Notes: generated by a model from the sequence alone, not told the origin. DNA of 18,004 bases from an uncultured bacterium (GCA_949747725.1 CATKFJ010000232.1:1-18004), one strand, 5' to 3'; counted from the first letter of the stretch, positions 1 to 7,848 are shown. Numbers and translations are program-made.

Positions 1-1372
1 AAATGCCTATGCCGTGCGTTTCGTGCACCACGTAATCGCCCACCTTGGGCAATTCCGCCATGCCCGTACGTCGTACCGACTCGAACGGATCGCGCTTCAT
101 GCCGACGTTGCGCATGCCGATAACAACGGTATTTATATCGAAAAACACACCGCCGTCCGCCGTCGGAAAAATATAATCCACGCCGAAACAGTCTATCTGT
201 TCCAAGCCCTGTCTTATATCGGCGGCGATGAGAACGCGCATGCCGCGCGACTTCCAACCGTCGACGTCGTTTTTAAGTTCCGCCAAGTTCCGACCGTAAA
301 GCGGCAGATCGATGCTCTTGAATTTATACACCCTGTCGGGCGAAAAAAATCTGTTATTGCTGTCTATGGCGTGAAAGCATAACGCCGCGCCCGATACGGG
401 CGGCGTTTTAACGAGATTGTGTTCCGAACAGTACGGCGCTTCGCCGGCTTCTATAAGCCGCTTGGCGCGCGAAACGTGTTCGCGGTAGGCAAACACGCAG
501 TTGTCGTAAACGGTTTTGGCGTCCTCGAAAACTATGGGCATGCCGCAAAACTTATCGAGCGTGGTATGCTCGAACAGCGACAGAACGGTCTGTTCCCCGT
601 CGCTGTCGCCCGACCTGAGCCGTTCCGCCATGCGGTGTTCCGGCGGAATGCCCGACGACTTGCGTTTCTCGCCCTCAGCAATCAGTTTTTCTATTGCGCC
701 GCTCCTATCGGAACAAAGCGTTTCGGTCGCCGGATACGCGACAAACTTATCCAATCTGTCGCCGGCGCTCTGCGACGCCGTATCGAGCGCGCGCACGGAA
801 TCGCATTCGTACCCGAAAAATTCGATACGCGCCGCCTCGCCGCTCGGCGCGCACACGTCTATTATATCGCCGCGCACCGAAAACTGCGCCGGTTCTTCCA
901 CATGTCCGCTGCGCGTGTAGCCCGCCGCGGTAAGCGCGCGCAAAACGTCGTCCGTGCGCAGTTTTTTACCGACCTCGAACGTGACCGACGCATCGACCAA
1001 AGCCTGAGCGCGCGGCACGATCTGCATAAGCGCCTCGGACGTTGTAACTACGACTTGGCACTTGCCGCTCGCTATATTGTATAGCGCCTTGGCGCGTGCG
1101 CCCGACCGCTCCATTCCCGAAATGAGTATAACGTTGTTTTTGGGCAACAACAATTCCGCCGTCGGAAAATGCAAAGACAGCTCGACGAACGCCGTGCGCG
1201 CCGATACGACGTCGGCGCAAACAAACATAAACTTATCGAGCGCACAGCAAAACAGCAGTGCGTCCGACTTGCTAAGACCGAAAACGGACGTGCGCTTGCC
1301 GCTCTTTACCGCAGCTATCGCTTCGCCCGTCGTACCGCCCGAGTTATTTAGTATTTCGCCGATGTCTTGCAT
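1..1372 (-). CDS. mfd: Transcription-repair coupling factor Mfd, N-terminal part (runs off the left edge)
   Basis: Mfd is a DNA translocase that removes RNA polymerase stalled at lesions and recruits UvrA. The open frame runs from an ATG at 1372 to the window edge without a stop: 457 codons of a protein usually near 1,150 residues. It holds the UvrB-like N-terminal module (for example DVCAPSGEAARIEFFGYECD around residues 160-180), which in this family lacks ATPase function, and the last codons read GDYVVHETHGIG, the start of the RNA-polymerase-interacting (CarD-like) domain. The translocase motifs lie outside the window. An in-frame TAA two codons upstream fixes the ATG as the most upstream possible start; the ribosome site is weak. 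It starts 44 bp after the pth stop, so it is probably cotranscribed with pth, a pairing known from Bacillus. The identification is firm. Confidence 0.95.
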   Translation of the reverse strand, partial: MQDIGEILNNSGGTTGEAIAAVKSGKRTSVFGLSKSDALLFCCALDKFMFVCADVVSARTAFVELSLHFPTAELLLPKNNVILISGMERSGARAKALYNIASGKCQVVVTTSEALMQIVPRAQALVDASVTFEVGKKLRTDDVLRALTAAGYTRSGHVEEPAQFSVRGDIIDVCAPSGEAARIEFFGYECDSVRALDTASQSAGDRLDKFVAYPATETLCSDRSGAIEKLIAEGEKRKSSGIPPEHRMAERLRSGDSDGEQTVLSLFEHTTLDKFCGMPIVFEDAKTVYDNCVFAYREHVSRAKRLIEAGEAPYCSEHNLVKTPPVSGAALCFHAIDSNNRFFSPDRVYKFKSIDLPLYGRNLAELKNDVDGWKSRGMRVLIAADIRQGLEQIDCFGVDYIFPTADGGVFFDINTVVIGMRNVGMKRDPFESVRRTGMAELPKVGDYVVHETHGIGI

Positions 1373-1416
1373 AATTTAAATTCGAAATCGGGAATTGTCG
1401 ATCGCTTTCCGATCCT

Positions 1417-2001
1417 TTATTCCCGAGTTAAACCGTTCCCGACGTCCACCGTAAGCGTCTGCCACGGTTTGCCGATAAGCCAATCTTCTATAAAATCGCA
1501 CGCCGCGCCGCATGCCGCATCCATGCACGGCCGCCACTCTGCAGGCACGTGCGACAGCACGTAATCGGCAAGCGCCATATAGTTCGGTCTGAACCCGATA
1601 CCGATACGCACTCTTGCGAATTCGGAAGAACCGAGCTTGGCTGTTATATCGCGCATACCGTTGTGCGTTCCGGCAGACCCCTTTTCGCGCGCACGCACAA
1701 CGCCTTTGGCTATATCTATATCGTCGTACACGACAAGGATATCTTCGGGCGCGATCTTATAGTAGCGCGACAGTTGCGCAACCGCGTCGCCCGAAAGATT
1801 CATATAAGTATTCGGCTTGCACAAAAGCGATTTCTGCCCGAACAAGATCGGATCGGATAAGTACGCGTTGCTTTTTTTGTCTAACGCAAAATCGGGCGCA
1901 CAAAACCTCGACGCGAGTTTATCCGCCGCATTGAACCCGATATTGTGATATGTGTCCCGATAATCGTTCCCGGGATTGCCCAAGCCGACTACAAGTTTCA
2001 T
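1417..2001 (-). CDS. pth: Peptidyl-tRNA hydrolase (Pth)
   Basis: Pth cleaves the ester bond of peptidyl-tRNAs that drop off ribosomes and so recycles tRNA in the cytosol. The 194-residue product has the usual length. All key residues of the E. coli enzyme have counterparts: Asn9 in GLGNPG, catalytic His19 in YHNIGF, Asn68 in NTYMNLSG, Asp93 in VVYDDID and Asn114 in GTHNGMRDI. An in-frame TTG lies two codons further upstream, but the ATG at 2001 gives the canonical MKLVVGLGNPG start. That ATG lies 2 bp after the stop of the upstream CxxC gene and has no obvious ribosome site of its own, so translational coupling is likely. It sits between that gene and mfd in one minus-strand operon. Confidence 0.96.
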   Translation of the reverse strand: MKLVVGLGNPGNDYRDTYHNIGFNAADKLASRFCAPDFALDKKSNAYLSDPILFGQKSLLCKPNTYMNLSGDAVAQLSRYYKIAPEDILVVYDDIDIAKGVVRAREKGSAGTHNGMRDITAKLGSSEFARVRIGIGFRPNYMALADYVLSHVPAEWRPCMDAACGAACDFIEDWLIGKPWQTLTVDVGNGLTRE

Positions 2002-2003
2002 TA

Positions 2004-2213
2004 TCAATCGATAACGGCGTTGAGCTTATCTACAAGCTCGTTCACGTCGTTGCCGTGCGCGGCAGCCGCTTCGGCAACCGTTTCGCCGCGCGATATGGGG
2101 CAACCCAAGCAGTGCATGCCCATATCGAAAAACACCTGCGCCACTTTTTCGTTTTCGGGCGCAATGCACAATACGTCGTAGATAGTCATATCGGCAGTTA
2201 CTTTATTAGCCAT
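2004..2213 (-). CDS. Small CxxC redox-disulfide domain protein (DUF1858 / TIGR03980 type)
   Basis: The 69-residue protein consists of one domain with the signature GMHCLGCPISRGETVAEAA and a following HGND segment, as in the DUF1858 family (also seen as an N-terminal part of ScdA/Ric proteins and beside hybrid-cluster proteins). Cys35 and Cys38 form the CxxC pair that is thought to undergo redox change or bind metal; Cys16 is extra. The frame stays open upstream, but the ATG at 2213 is chosen because a clear AAAGGAG lies 7-8 bases before it. It is the first gene of an operon with pth and mfd, driven by the promoter at 2248-2276. The biochemical role of stand-alone members is not established, and the link with pth and mfd is only positional. 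Confidence 0.85.
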   Translation of the reverse strand: MANKVTADMTIYDVLCIAPENEKVAQVFFDMGMHCLGCPISRGETVAEAAAAHGNDVNELVDKLNAVID

Positions 2214-2247
2214 GACGGTTCTCCTTTTATATCCGTTTTTCCAATGT

Positions 2248-2276
2248 AGTATAAACTTTAATCGTAAGTTTGTCAA
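2248..2276 (-). promoter_or_regulatory. Promoter of the DUF1858-pth-mfd operon
   Basis: On the minus strand a perfect TTGACA (2276-2271) is followed after 17 bases by TATACT (2253-2248). The predicted transcription start near 2241 leaves a leader of about 28 nt containing the AAAGGAG of the CxxC gene. The site lies after the loaP stop, so loaP and the pth-mfd operon can be transcribed separately. Confidence 0.8.
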
Positions 2277-2306
2277 TCGTTTGCCGCACTCGACCGCACG
2301 CCGCGC

Positions 2307-2873
2307 CTATTCGGTCCTTTGCACGATCTCCAAAGCGACGCGCGCCTTTATCTTGCCGCCGAACATATCCAATTCGATATCGGCATAGCGGTTGTGACGG
2401 TTGATATACGTTATAAGCCCTTCATAACCTTTGAGCGGACCGTCCTCTACCGTCACTTTGTCGCCGACTATATACCCGACCGAACATTCCAAACAGCGTT
2501 TGCCGCGCAAAAGAAACTCGAGTCGCCGCCGCTCGTCTATGGGTAACGCTATATTACCGTGCGACGACCCCATGCGCAACAGCCGTATTATGTCCTGCGA
2601 ACCGTAAATGTATGCGCCGAACTCGCGCACGAACACTTCGGGCGGCATGGTTGTTTCCATAAAAACATAGCCCGGGAACAGCGGACGTTTGCGGTATGAT
2701 TTTCCTATCAGTCTGTCTTGCTTGCTGCGGTAATAGTATTCCGATTCGGGACAGAACGGATCGAACTCATAGTCGAACGTTTGTTTTTGTATATATCTGT
2801 TTATGTCTGCTATAACGCGCTGTTCGGAATTGGCGCGCACGTACATGACATACCACTGATACGGCTCTTGCAT
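2307..2873 (-). CDS. loaP: NusG-family antiterminator, LoaP-like
   Basis: The 188-residue protein has a NusG N-terminal domain (WYVMYVRANSEQ at 7-18, LFPGYVFME at 65-73) and a KOW domain (GDKVTVEDGPLKGYEG at 137-152), with an ending of MFGGKIKARVALEIV. The linker and C-terminal pattern resemble LoaP, a specialised NusG paralogue of Firmicutes that promotes read-through of long operons by acting with a two-hairpin RNA leader. It is unlikely to be housekeeping NusG, which normally sits beside secE and rplK; neither is here. The ATG at 2873 has GAGGAG 7-8 bases upstream. Its own promoter is at 2898-2926, and the next operon starts from a separate promoter, so loaP looks monocistronic. No LoaP target operon is evident in this window. 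Alternative: another NusG-like paralogue such as RfaH type. Confidence 0.85.
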   Translation of the reverse strand: MQEPYQWYVMYVRANSEQRVIADINRYIQKQTFDYEFDPFCPESEYYYRSKQDRLIGKSYRKRPLFPGYVFMETTMPPEVFVREFGAYIYGSQDIIRLLRMGSSHGNIALPIDERRRLEFLLRGKRCLECSVGYIVGDKVTVEDGPLKGYEGLITYINRHNRYADIELDMFGGKIKARVALEIVQRTE

Positions 2874-2897
2874 GATCTCTCCTCGCTCGGTAGATAG

Positions 2898-2926
2898 ATT
2901 ATTATTCTAACATATTATTCCGACAA
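2898..2926 (-). promoter_or_regulatory. Probable loaP promoter
   Basis: On the minus strand TTGTCG (2926-2921) and AATAAT (2903-2898) are separated by 17 bases. The start would be near 2891, giving an 18-nt leader that includes the ribosome site of loaP. Confidence 0.5.
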
Positions 2927-2975
2927 AAAAAAGTGTTTTGACGCGATTACCGCAACTCATTTGCTTATAAAAGAC

Positions 2976-3005
2976 TTGACAACGGTTATAGTACGGTGAT
3001 AAACT
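2976..3005 (+). promoter_or_regulatory. Candidate promoter of the DivIC/FtsB-like gene
   Basis: A perfect TTGACA (2976-2981) is followed by TAAACT (3000-3005) after 18 bases or GATAAA (2998-3003) after 16. Either choice puts the transcription start within a few bases of the ATG at 3012, so the leader would be very short or absent. The -10 is weak, so confidence is moderate. Confidence 0.45.
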
Positions 3006-3011
3006 ATCGTT

Positions 3012-3338
3012 ATGGTCGATAAAGAGAGAACAAAAAGATCGGGCGCGCACAAACAGACGTCCGCACAAACCAACCGTACGGTTATAAAAATAGTAGTCGC
3101 GGCTCTTTCCGTGTTTTTGTTGTTGCTTATAATAGCGCTTATAATAAATCTCGTTAAACTCGGCGCGGTGAACAGCCGCAAAAAAGCGCTCGAAAACCAA
3201 AACGCGCAGCTTGCGCAGATAATAGAAAAGAACGACGGCATGATAGATTACTGCGCCTCTTCCGAGTTTGTGGAAAACTATGCGCGCGAAATGCTCGATA
3301 TGGTTTACCGCGGCGAAATAGTAGTAGACAGCGAATAA
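3012..3338 (+). CDS. DivIC/FtsB-like septum formation initiator
   Basis: Small bitopic division proteins of this family form a complex with FtsL (and DivIB/FtsQ) at the septum. The 108-residue product has the right size and layout: a basic cytoplasmic N-terminus (1-23), one membrane segment (about 24-48), a coiled-coil with Asn/Gln/Leu spacing (KALENQNAQLAQIIEKN, 58-74) and the typical C-terminal ending SSEFVENYAREMLDMVYRGEIVV, in which an 'AREKLGMV.PGE'-like motif is visible. Only a weak GGTGAT precedes the ATG at 3012. It is divergent from loaP and ends in a strong terminator. In Bacillus, divIC also lies not far from pth and mfd. Whether it is DivIC or FtsL cannot be fully settled from sequence, but the ending favours DivIC/FtsB. 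Confidence 0.82.
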   Translation: MVDKERTKRSGAHKQTSAQTNRTVIKIVVAALSVFLLLLIIALIINLVKLGAVNSRKKALENQNAQLAQIIEKNDGMIDYCASSEFVENYAREMLDMVYRGEIVVDSE

Positions 3339-3348
3339 CCGCAAAAAG

Positions 3349-3382
3349 AAGACCGTTACATTGCGCAACGGTCTTTATTATT
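3349..3382 (+). terminator. Intrinsic terminator after the DivIC/FtsB-like gene
   Basis: A perfect 9-bp stem, AAGACCGTT (3349-3357) with AACGGTCTT (3367-3375), encloses a 9-base loop and is followed by a T-rich run TTATTATTT. It closes the transcript 11 bp after the stop at 3338. The next gene begins about 40 bp further on. Confidence 0.8.
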
Positions 3383-3417
3383 TAAATCTATTCCCAATCC
3401 AACATTACGGAGGAATT

Positions 3418-4251
3418 ATGCTTGCAGCGATAGACATCGGATCCAATTCGATTCGCATGGCGACGGATAGCGGTATCATACGTTCGACGATCACCAAACT
3501 CGCCGACGGCTTGCAATTTACGGGCAAGCTGTCCGAAACGGGCATAGCGGCAACGGAAGCCGCGCTCAGATCGTACATTGACGAATGCCGAGCGTTGGGC
3601 TGCGAAAAAACGATCGCGTTTGCGACCGAAGCGGTACGCCGCGCCGCAGACGGCAACGACTTTATTGCGCGCATCAAGAAAAATATCGGGCTCGACATAA
3701 TACTGCTCTCTCCCGAACAGGAAGCGGAGCTGGCGCTGTTCGGCGCGGACAAACCGAGCGGCGCGGTAACGGTATGCGATCTCGGCGGCGGTTCGCTCGA
3801 GGTAATTTCGTCGCCCGACGGAACAAGACCCGACTATGTAAAAAGCCTGCCGCTCGGCGTGGTGGTGCTCAAAAACACATTCGACGGGGATTATCGCAAA
3901 GCAATAGACACCCTGCCGCAAACGGTATCGGAATACGGCGAAATACATAAACGTCCCGTCGTTATTTCGGGCGGCAGCGCTTGCGCGATAGCCGCAGGCA
4001 TACTCGATCTCAAGGTCTACGACAAGACAGCCGTTACGCGCAAGTTCACGGCAAAACAGCTCGACGAATTCATGCCAATAGCTTTAAGTCCCAAGCTCGC
4101 GACTTTCCGTCCCGTATGCGCGCGCCGAGCAGATACCCTGCCGTACGGCGCGATAATTATACAGGCGCTGTTGAATCACTTGAACGCAACCGAATTCCAT
4201 GTTTCGGACGCAGGCAATCTCGACGCGATAATAAAAGGCTATAAAATTTAA
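3418..4251 (+). CDS. Ppx/GppA-family phosphatase (short form)
   Basis: The family hydrolyses polyphosphate or the 5'-phosphate of pppGpp, using an ASKHA (actin/hexokinase-like) fold. The 277-residue product contains the phosphate-1 loop AIDIGSNSIRM (4-14), the segment FATEAVRRA (68-76), LSPEQEAELALFG (97-109) with the acidic residues at the catalytic position, the second glycine loop CDLGGGSLEV (120-129) and the adenosine motif SGGSACAIA (184-192). It lacks the C-terminal HD-like domain of long exopolyphosphatases, so it is the ~300-residue form. The frame extends upstream, but the ATG at 3418 follows GGAGG by 5 bases and starts directly before the first motif. Substrate (polyphosphate versus pppGpp) cannot be told. 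The stop overlaps the convergent metallophosphoesterase stop by 4 bp. Confidence 0.92.
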   Translation: MLAAIDIGSNSIRMATDSGIIRSTITKLADGLQFTGKLSETGIAATEAALRSYIDECRALGCEKTIAFATEAVRRAADGNDFIARIKKNIGLDIILLSPEQEAELALFGADKPSGAVTVCDLGGGSLEVISSPDGTRPDYVKSLPLGVVVLKNTFDGDYRKAIDTLPQTVSEYGEIHKRPVVISGGSACAIAAGILDLKVYDKTAVTRKFTAKQLDEFMPIALSPKLATFRPVCARRADTLPYGAIIIQALLNHLNATEFHVSDAGNLDAIIKGYKI

Positions 4252-5372
4252 TTTTTGATTTCCGCTATCACGTATTCCGCAGGCGCGGATGTCTTAACGG
4301 GAAATCCCCAACCGGCAAGCCCCGACGTTACTATCGCTTGACAGTGTTCGCCTATCGTTGCGTGCCCGTAATTCAGATCGTTCAGCTTGAACAGATCGAA
4401 CAGTAAATTTGCCGGAAATATCTGTCCGCCGTGCGTATGCCCCGATAAAATAAGATCGACGCCGGCATCCGCGTTTTCGGCGTACTCGTGCGGTTGGTGA
4501 TCGAGCGTAATAACGAAACTATTCGGATCGACCCCGTTCATAAGCTCGGCTATAGGTTTTCGTCCACCGTTTGCACGGTACGATCTGTCCTCGCGCCCAA
4601 TAAGCGTAAGCTCGGAATTTACGGTATACGCCTCGTCGCGCAATACTGTTATTCCGCTGTCCGTGATTGCCTGTTCCAGCTCGGCTTCCGTGAACGCCGC
4701 CGTATCGGAATACAACTGCCTGTCATGATTGCCGTACACATAAAACACGCCGAATTCGCTCTTTATCGACCCCAGCGCGTCAAAGACTTCGCGCATGCCG
4801 TCCGCAGTCGTACTCTCGTCGACGATATCGCCGCACAGCACGACGACGCTCGGGTATGCGGCGCTTATTTCGTCGCAAATGCGGTCAAGCTCTGCGCCGT
4901 CTATCGATATACCGTAATGCACGTCGGAGATAAGCGCAACGGTGTACCCCTCGGCGCGCAAGCTTTTTTTCGTAAAGACACTATAATCGGCGCGCACAAC
5001 GTTATTCATTACCGCATAACCGGCTATTACCATAACAAGCGCCGCAACAAGCGGAACGATTCCGCTGCCGTAAACCGTTTTCCACGCTTCACATCCGTCC
5101 GCATATCTTTTTTTGCACGCTTTTTTAACGATAAAATTCGCAAAGTCGAAAACAAGCGCGAATACCAAAATATGCAACGTAAAAACGGCGCCGATCCCCA
5201 TATCGGACGCGAAAACCGCAGCCAAACATGCGGCGATAAGCGCTATTACCGCTCCGAACGCACGATCCGTTTTTATATCGATCCCGGCGACGGTACAAGC
5301 ACGCCGTATGTAAAAATAATAGAACGAAAAGGCAATGGCAGCCAACAACGCCGACATTATGTACATAAACAT
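4248..5372 (-). CDS. Membrane-anchored metallophosphoesterase (YkuE/YaeI type)
   Basis: The 374-residue protein has several hydrophobic N-terminal segments (about 5-22, 38-54, 60-80, 104-123) followed by a calcineurin-like phosphoesterase domain. All metal-binding motifs are present: SDVHYG (Asp150, His152), CGDIVDE (Asp182), YGNHDR (Asn215, His216), LDHQPHE (His292) and SGHTHGGQ (His312, His314). By charge the catalytic domain probably faces outward. Relatives act on phospholipid-type substrates such as UDP-diacylglucosamine or undecaprenyl derivatives, but the substrate here is unknown. The ATG at 5372 is preceded by a perfect AGGAGG with 8 bases spacing. It has its own promoter and overlaps the Ppx/GppA stop by 4 bp at its 3' end. 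Confidence 0.92.
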   Translation of the reverse strand: MFMYIMSALLAAIAFSFYYFYIRRACTVAGIDIKTDRAFGAVIALIAACLAAVFASDMGIGAVFTLHILVFALVFDFANFIVKKACKKRYADGCEAWKTVYGSGIVPLVAALVMVIAGYAVMNNVVRADYSVFTKKSLRAEGYTVALISDVHYGISIDGAELDRICDEISAAYPSVVVLCGDIVDESTTADGMREVFDALGSIKSEFGVFYVYGNHDRQLYSDTAAFTEAELEQAITDSGITVLRDEAYTVNSELTLIGREDRSYRANGGRKPIAELMNGVDPNSFVITLDHQPHEYAENADAGVDLILSGHTHGGQIFPANLLFDLFKLNDLNYGHATIGEHCQAIVTSGLAGWGFPVKTSAPAEYVIAEIKN

Positions 5373-5402
5373 TTATTATGCCTCCTCGATCGAATTTGAT
5401 AT

Positions 5403-5431
5403 ATTATATACGATATCATTTAAAAAGTCAA
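5403..5431 (-). promoter_or_regulatory. Promoter of the metallophosphoesterase gene
   Basis: On the minus strand TTGACT (5431-5426) is followed after 17 bases by a perfect TATAAT (5408-5403). The start would be near 5396, 24 bases before the ATG, and the leader contains the AGGAGG site. Confidence 0.78.
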
Positions 5432-5449
5432 TGTTACATATATTAAAGC

Positions 5450-6118
5450 ATGGCGTTTATTTGGCTGATAATGCTGTCGACGTCGCTCGGGCTGATGATA
5501 TTCACCGACCCTGCCGCCGCAGTGAATTCCATGATAACGGGCGCGCACGGCGCAGTAGAGCTTTCGCTTAACCTGCTCGCGCTGTACGCGTTTTGGCTCG
5601 GGTTCTTTTCGCTTATAGAAAAACTCGGGCTGTCGCGCGGTCTCGAAAAACTGCTCCGCCCCGTGATATCGCGACTGTTCCCTTCTTGCGACCGGGAAAC
5701 GCGCAAATACATAACCATGAACGTGTCTGCCAATCTGTTGGGGCTTGGCAATGCCGCCACGCCCATGGCGATATCCGCAATAAACCGCATGGATAACGGC
5801 AGTAAAAAAGCGTCGACCGACATGATAATGCTGACCGTGATCTCGGCGACAAGCTTGCAGATACTGCCCACAACGGTTATAGGCATGCGCGCTACGGCAG
5901 GCTCCGCCAACCCTGCGGACTTTCTTTTCCCGTCGCTCGTCGCCACGGTGCTTTCAACGGTTATAGGTATAATCGGCGTTAAACTGTGCGCCGCCGTGTT
6001 CGACAGAAAACGCAACGGCACGCCAGACGCGCATGCCGAAAGATCTCCGCTGTTTCCGACCGATCGATCCAAACCGCGCCGCAAAAAACGCGCGCGGCGC
6101 AAGGGGGTCGCGTCATGA
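5450..6118 (+). CDS. spmA: Spore maturation protein A (SpmA)
   Basis: SpmA and SpmB are membrane proteins needed for full dehydration of the spore core; both carry the nucleoside-recognition 'Gate' domain. The 222-residue product has the typical N-terminus MAFIWLIMLSTSLGLMIFT, the stretch ELSLNLLALYAFWLGFFSLIE (about 38-58), the conserved NLLGLGNAATPMAI (94-107) and LQILPTTVIGMRA (about 136-148). A basic tail (RKRNG to GVAS, about 185-222) is longer than usual. The ribosome site before the ATG at 5450 is weak. Its TGA overlaps the spmB ATG (ATGA), indicating coupled translation. No convincing sporulation-sigma promoter was found upstream. The presence of the pair implies an organism that sporulates or descends from sporulators. 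Confidence 0.93.
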   Translation: MAFIWLIMLSTSLGLMIFTDPAAAVNSMITGAHGAVELSLNLLALYAFWLGFFSLIEKLGLSRGLEKLLRPVISRLFPSCDRETRKYITMNVSANLLGLGNAATPMAISAINRMDNGSKKASTDMIMLTVISATSLQILPTTVIGMRATAGSANPADFLFPSLVATVLSTVIGIIGVKLCAAVFDRKRNGTPDAHAERSPLFPTDRSKPRRKKRARRKGVAS

Positions 6119-6621
6119 GCGCTTACATTATCCCCATTCTGTTTTTGATAGTCTTGCTTCTGTCGTTTATCCGCCGCAAAGAACCGTACGGCGGTTTTAT
6201 AGACGGCGCGCGCCAAGCCGTGGATCTTACGATAAACGTTTTTCCCTACCTCCTCGCCGTTATGGTCGCCGTCGAAGCGTTCCGCGTATCGGGCGCGTCG
6301 GCTTATCTTGCGCAAGCGGTCGCACCCGTGCTTAACACCGTAGGTCTGCCCAAAGAACTCGCCGAGCTTTTACTGCTCCGCCCCGTATCGGGCGCAGGCT
6401 CGCTCGCCATACTCGACGGCATCTATACCGACTACGGCGCGGACAGCTATATCGGGCGGTGCGCGTCCGTCATATACGGCTCGAGCGAAACGATTTTCTA
6501 CATATCCACAATTTACTTCTCACAGTCGCACGTACGAAAACTGCGCTATGCGATTCCCGTCGCGCTCGTCGCAACTATAACGGGCTGTATCGTCGGGTGT
6601 TATCTATTAAGATTTTTTTGA
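6115..6621 (+). CDS. spmB: Spore maturation protein B (SpmB)
   Basis: The 168-residue membrane protein shows the SpmB pattern: hydrophobic N-terminus (4-18), KEPYGGFIDGARQAVDLTINV, then YLLAVMVAVEAFRVSGA, LLLRPVSGAGSLAIL (about 83-97) and YGSSETIFYISTIYFSQSHV (about 121-140), ending in a last membrane segment. The ATG at 6115 overlaps the spmA stop and has AAGGGGG about 7 bases upstream. The frame stays open further upstream, but only this start gives the family N-terminus. Its last 22 bp overlap the 3' end of the convergent membrane-protein gene of the A+T-rich segment, so that segment begins inside the spmB 3' end. Confidence 0.93.
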   Translation: MSAYIIPILFLIVLLLSFIRRKEPYGGFIDGARQAVDLTINVFPYLLAVMVAVEAFRVSGASAYLAQAVAPVLNTVGLPKELAELLLLRPVSGAGSLAILDGIYTDYGADSYIGRCASVIYGSSETIFYISTIYFSQSHVRKLRYAIPVALVATITGCIVGCYLLRFF

Positions 6622-7847
6622 CGCCTCGCCACGATCGTAACAATCGCAACAACAATAAGAACAGCGCAAGTGATTACAATACTAAAGATAACGACAGTTT
6701 TACTCACTCCGTCGTTAACATTCGCCGATGTATCGATCGGTTTTTCTGTCGCACCGAATGCAAAACAAAAATCTTCCGAAGTTTCCGCAGTACAAATCAA
6801 ACCGCTCTTTTCCGTTTTTATATTTGATTCTATAATATAAGGATTATCATCGTTCAATTTAACAGTATAATCTGTTTTATAATTTCCCGTTTGTTTATGT
6901 TCCACGGAATATATCAAAGAATTCGATATGTAATTGCGCTGCACTGTTATCGGCAATGTGTAATTTATTACCGCCTCTCTATCTATTGCCACAATAAATT
7001 TGTATGCGTTCAACCGAAGATAATCAATTGAATACAAAAACAGTTCGTCATATTTAATATACGAATTTCGTAGCAATAATTTATTAACTTCCGAATAGAA
7101 ATAATCTATAGGAACTCCTCCGTAGTCATCATAATAATATTTGAGCGATTCATATTGTTTGCATATATAATCTTTGCAAGTCATAATCTCGCTCCTATAT
7201 TCGCAACTGCTGTCAAACAAATGCTCCGTAAAATCGCCAAGCACAAAAAAGTTATAATACGGTTTTGAAAAAGCATTTCGAAAAGTCCAGCAATAATTAC
7301 CCTTTCCCATTTGAGATAATGCCGACTCATTGGAAGTTTCATAAATAAAGCTGTTGTTTTCTTTGAATGATAGCGAAATTGTTATTATCTCGCCGTTTGG
7401 AATAACGGAATAAAGCGTACCTATTATATTGTCGTCTAAAATAGGCGAAAAGTTATTTTCTATATCAAAACTATAATCTGTTTCCAATGTTTGATTACCA
7501 AACCAAACAGCGCCGTTCACCGCTTGACCGTTTAGCATTACGTTAAATTGAGGAACTTCTCTTGCCGTCGATATAAACGGAATTGCAAATTCTGCCTTAC
7601 TCATATCTTTATTCGCCGTTACCCTGTAATTCGCTTCTTTCAGACCTATTCCATGCGATAGCAACTCCGTATCTGTAAAATCAAAACTTACATCGCCGTC
7701 TATGACCATCTCGGAACAAGCGCAATAAAGTCCGTATGTCGGAATTCTTTTACTTAACGTTTGCGCATTGGCAAATACCGGAAAAACAGAATATAAAGTT
7801 ATTGAAAGTACGGTAAATATAATTACTGGTATTTTCTTATTTTTCAT
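6600..7847 (-). CDS. Exported protein with C-terminal membrane anchor, unknown family
   Basis: I do not recognise the family. The 415-residue product starts with a signal peptide (basic MKNKK, hydrophobic core to about residue 24, likely cleavage after FANA near 28). The middle reads as beta-rich: it has the stretches MVIDGDVSFDFTDTELL (47-63) and AEFAIPFISTAREVPQFNVMLNGQ (about 85-108), and a second block of strand-like sequence near 300-370. A hydrophobic segment at about 385-408 is followed by RRQKNLNR, so the protein is probably an outward-facing domain anchored by one C-terminal helix. It begins 1 bp after the SLOG gene stop, with GGGAG in the SLOG 3' end as ribosome site, so the two are coupled. 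Codon and base use is A+T rich, unlike the flanking genes. Its stop overlaps spmB by 22 bp. Confidence 0.75.
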   Translation of the reverse strand: MKNKKIPVIIFTVLSITLYSVFPVFANAQTLSKRIPTYGLYCACSEMVIDGDVSFDFTDTELLSHGIGLKEANYRVTANKDMSKAEFAIPFISTAREVPQFNVMLNGQAVNGAVWFGNQTLETDYSFDIENNFSPILDDNIIGTLYSVIPNGEIITISLSFKENNSFIYETSNESALSQMGKGNYCWTFRNAFSKPYYNFFVLGDFTEHLFDSSCEYRSEIMTCKDYICKQYESLKYYYDDYGGVPIDYFYSEVNKLLLRNSYIKYDELFLYSIDYLRLNAYKFIVAIDREAVINYTLPITVQRNYISNSLIYSVEHKQTGNYKTDYTVKLNDDNPYIIESNIKTEKSGLICTAETSEDFCFAFGATEKPIDTSANVNDGVSKTVVIFSIVITCAVLIVVAIVTIVARRQKNLNR

Positions 7848-7848
7848 A

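Noticed and set aside
5411..5449. Sporulation sigma-E-type promoter before spmA
   Set aside because: CATATATT at 5437-5444 fits a -10 pattern, but no -35 lies at proper distance, and the start would fall at or inside the start codon.
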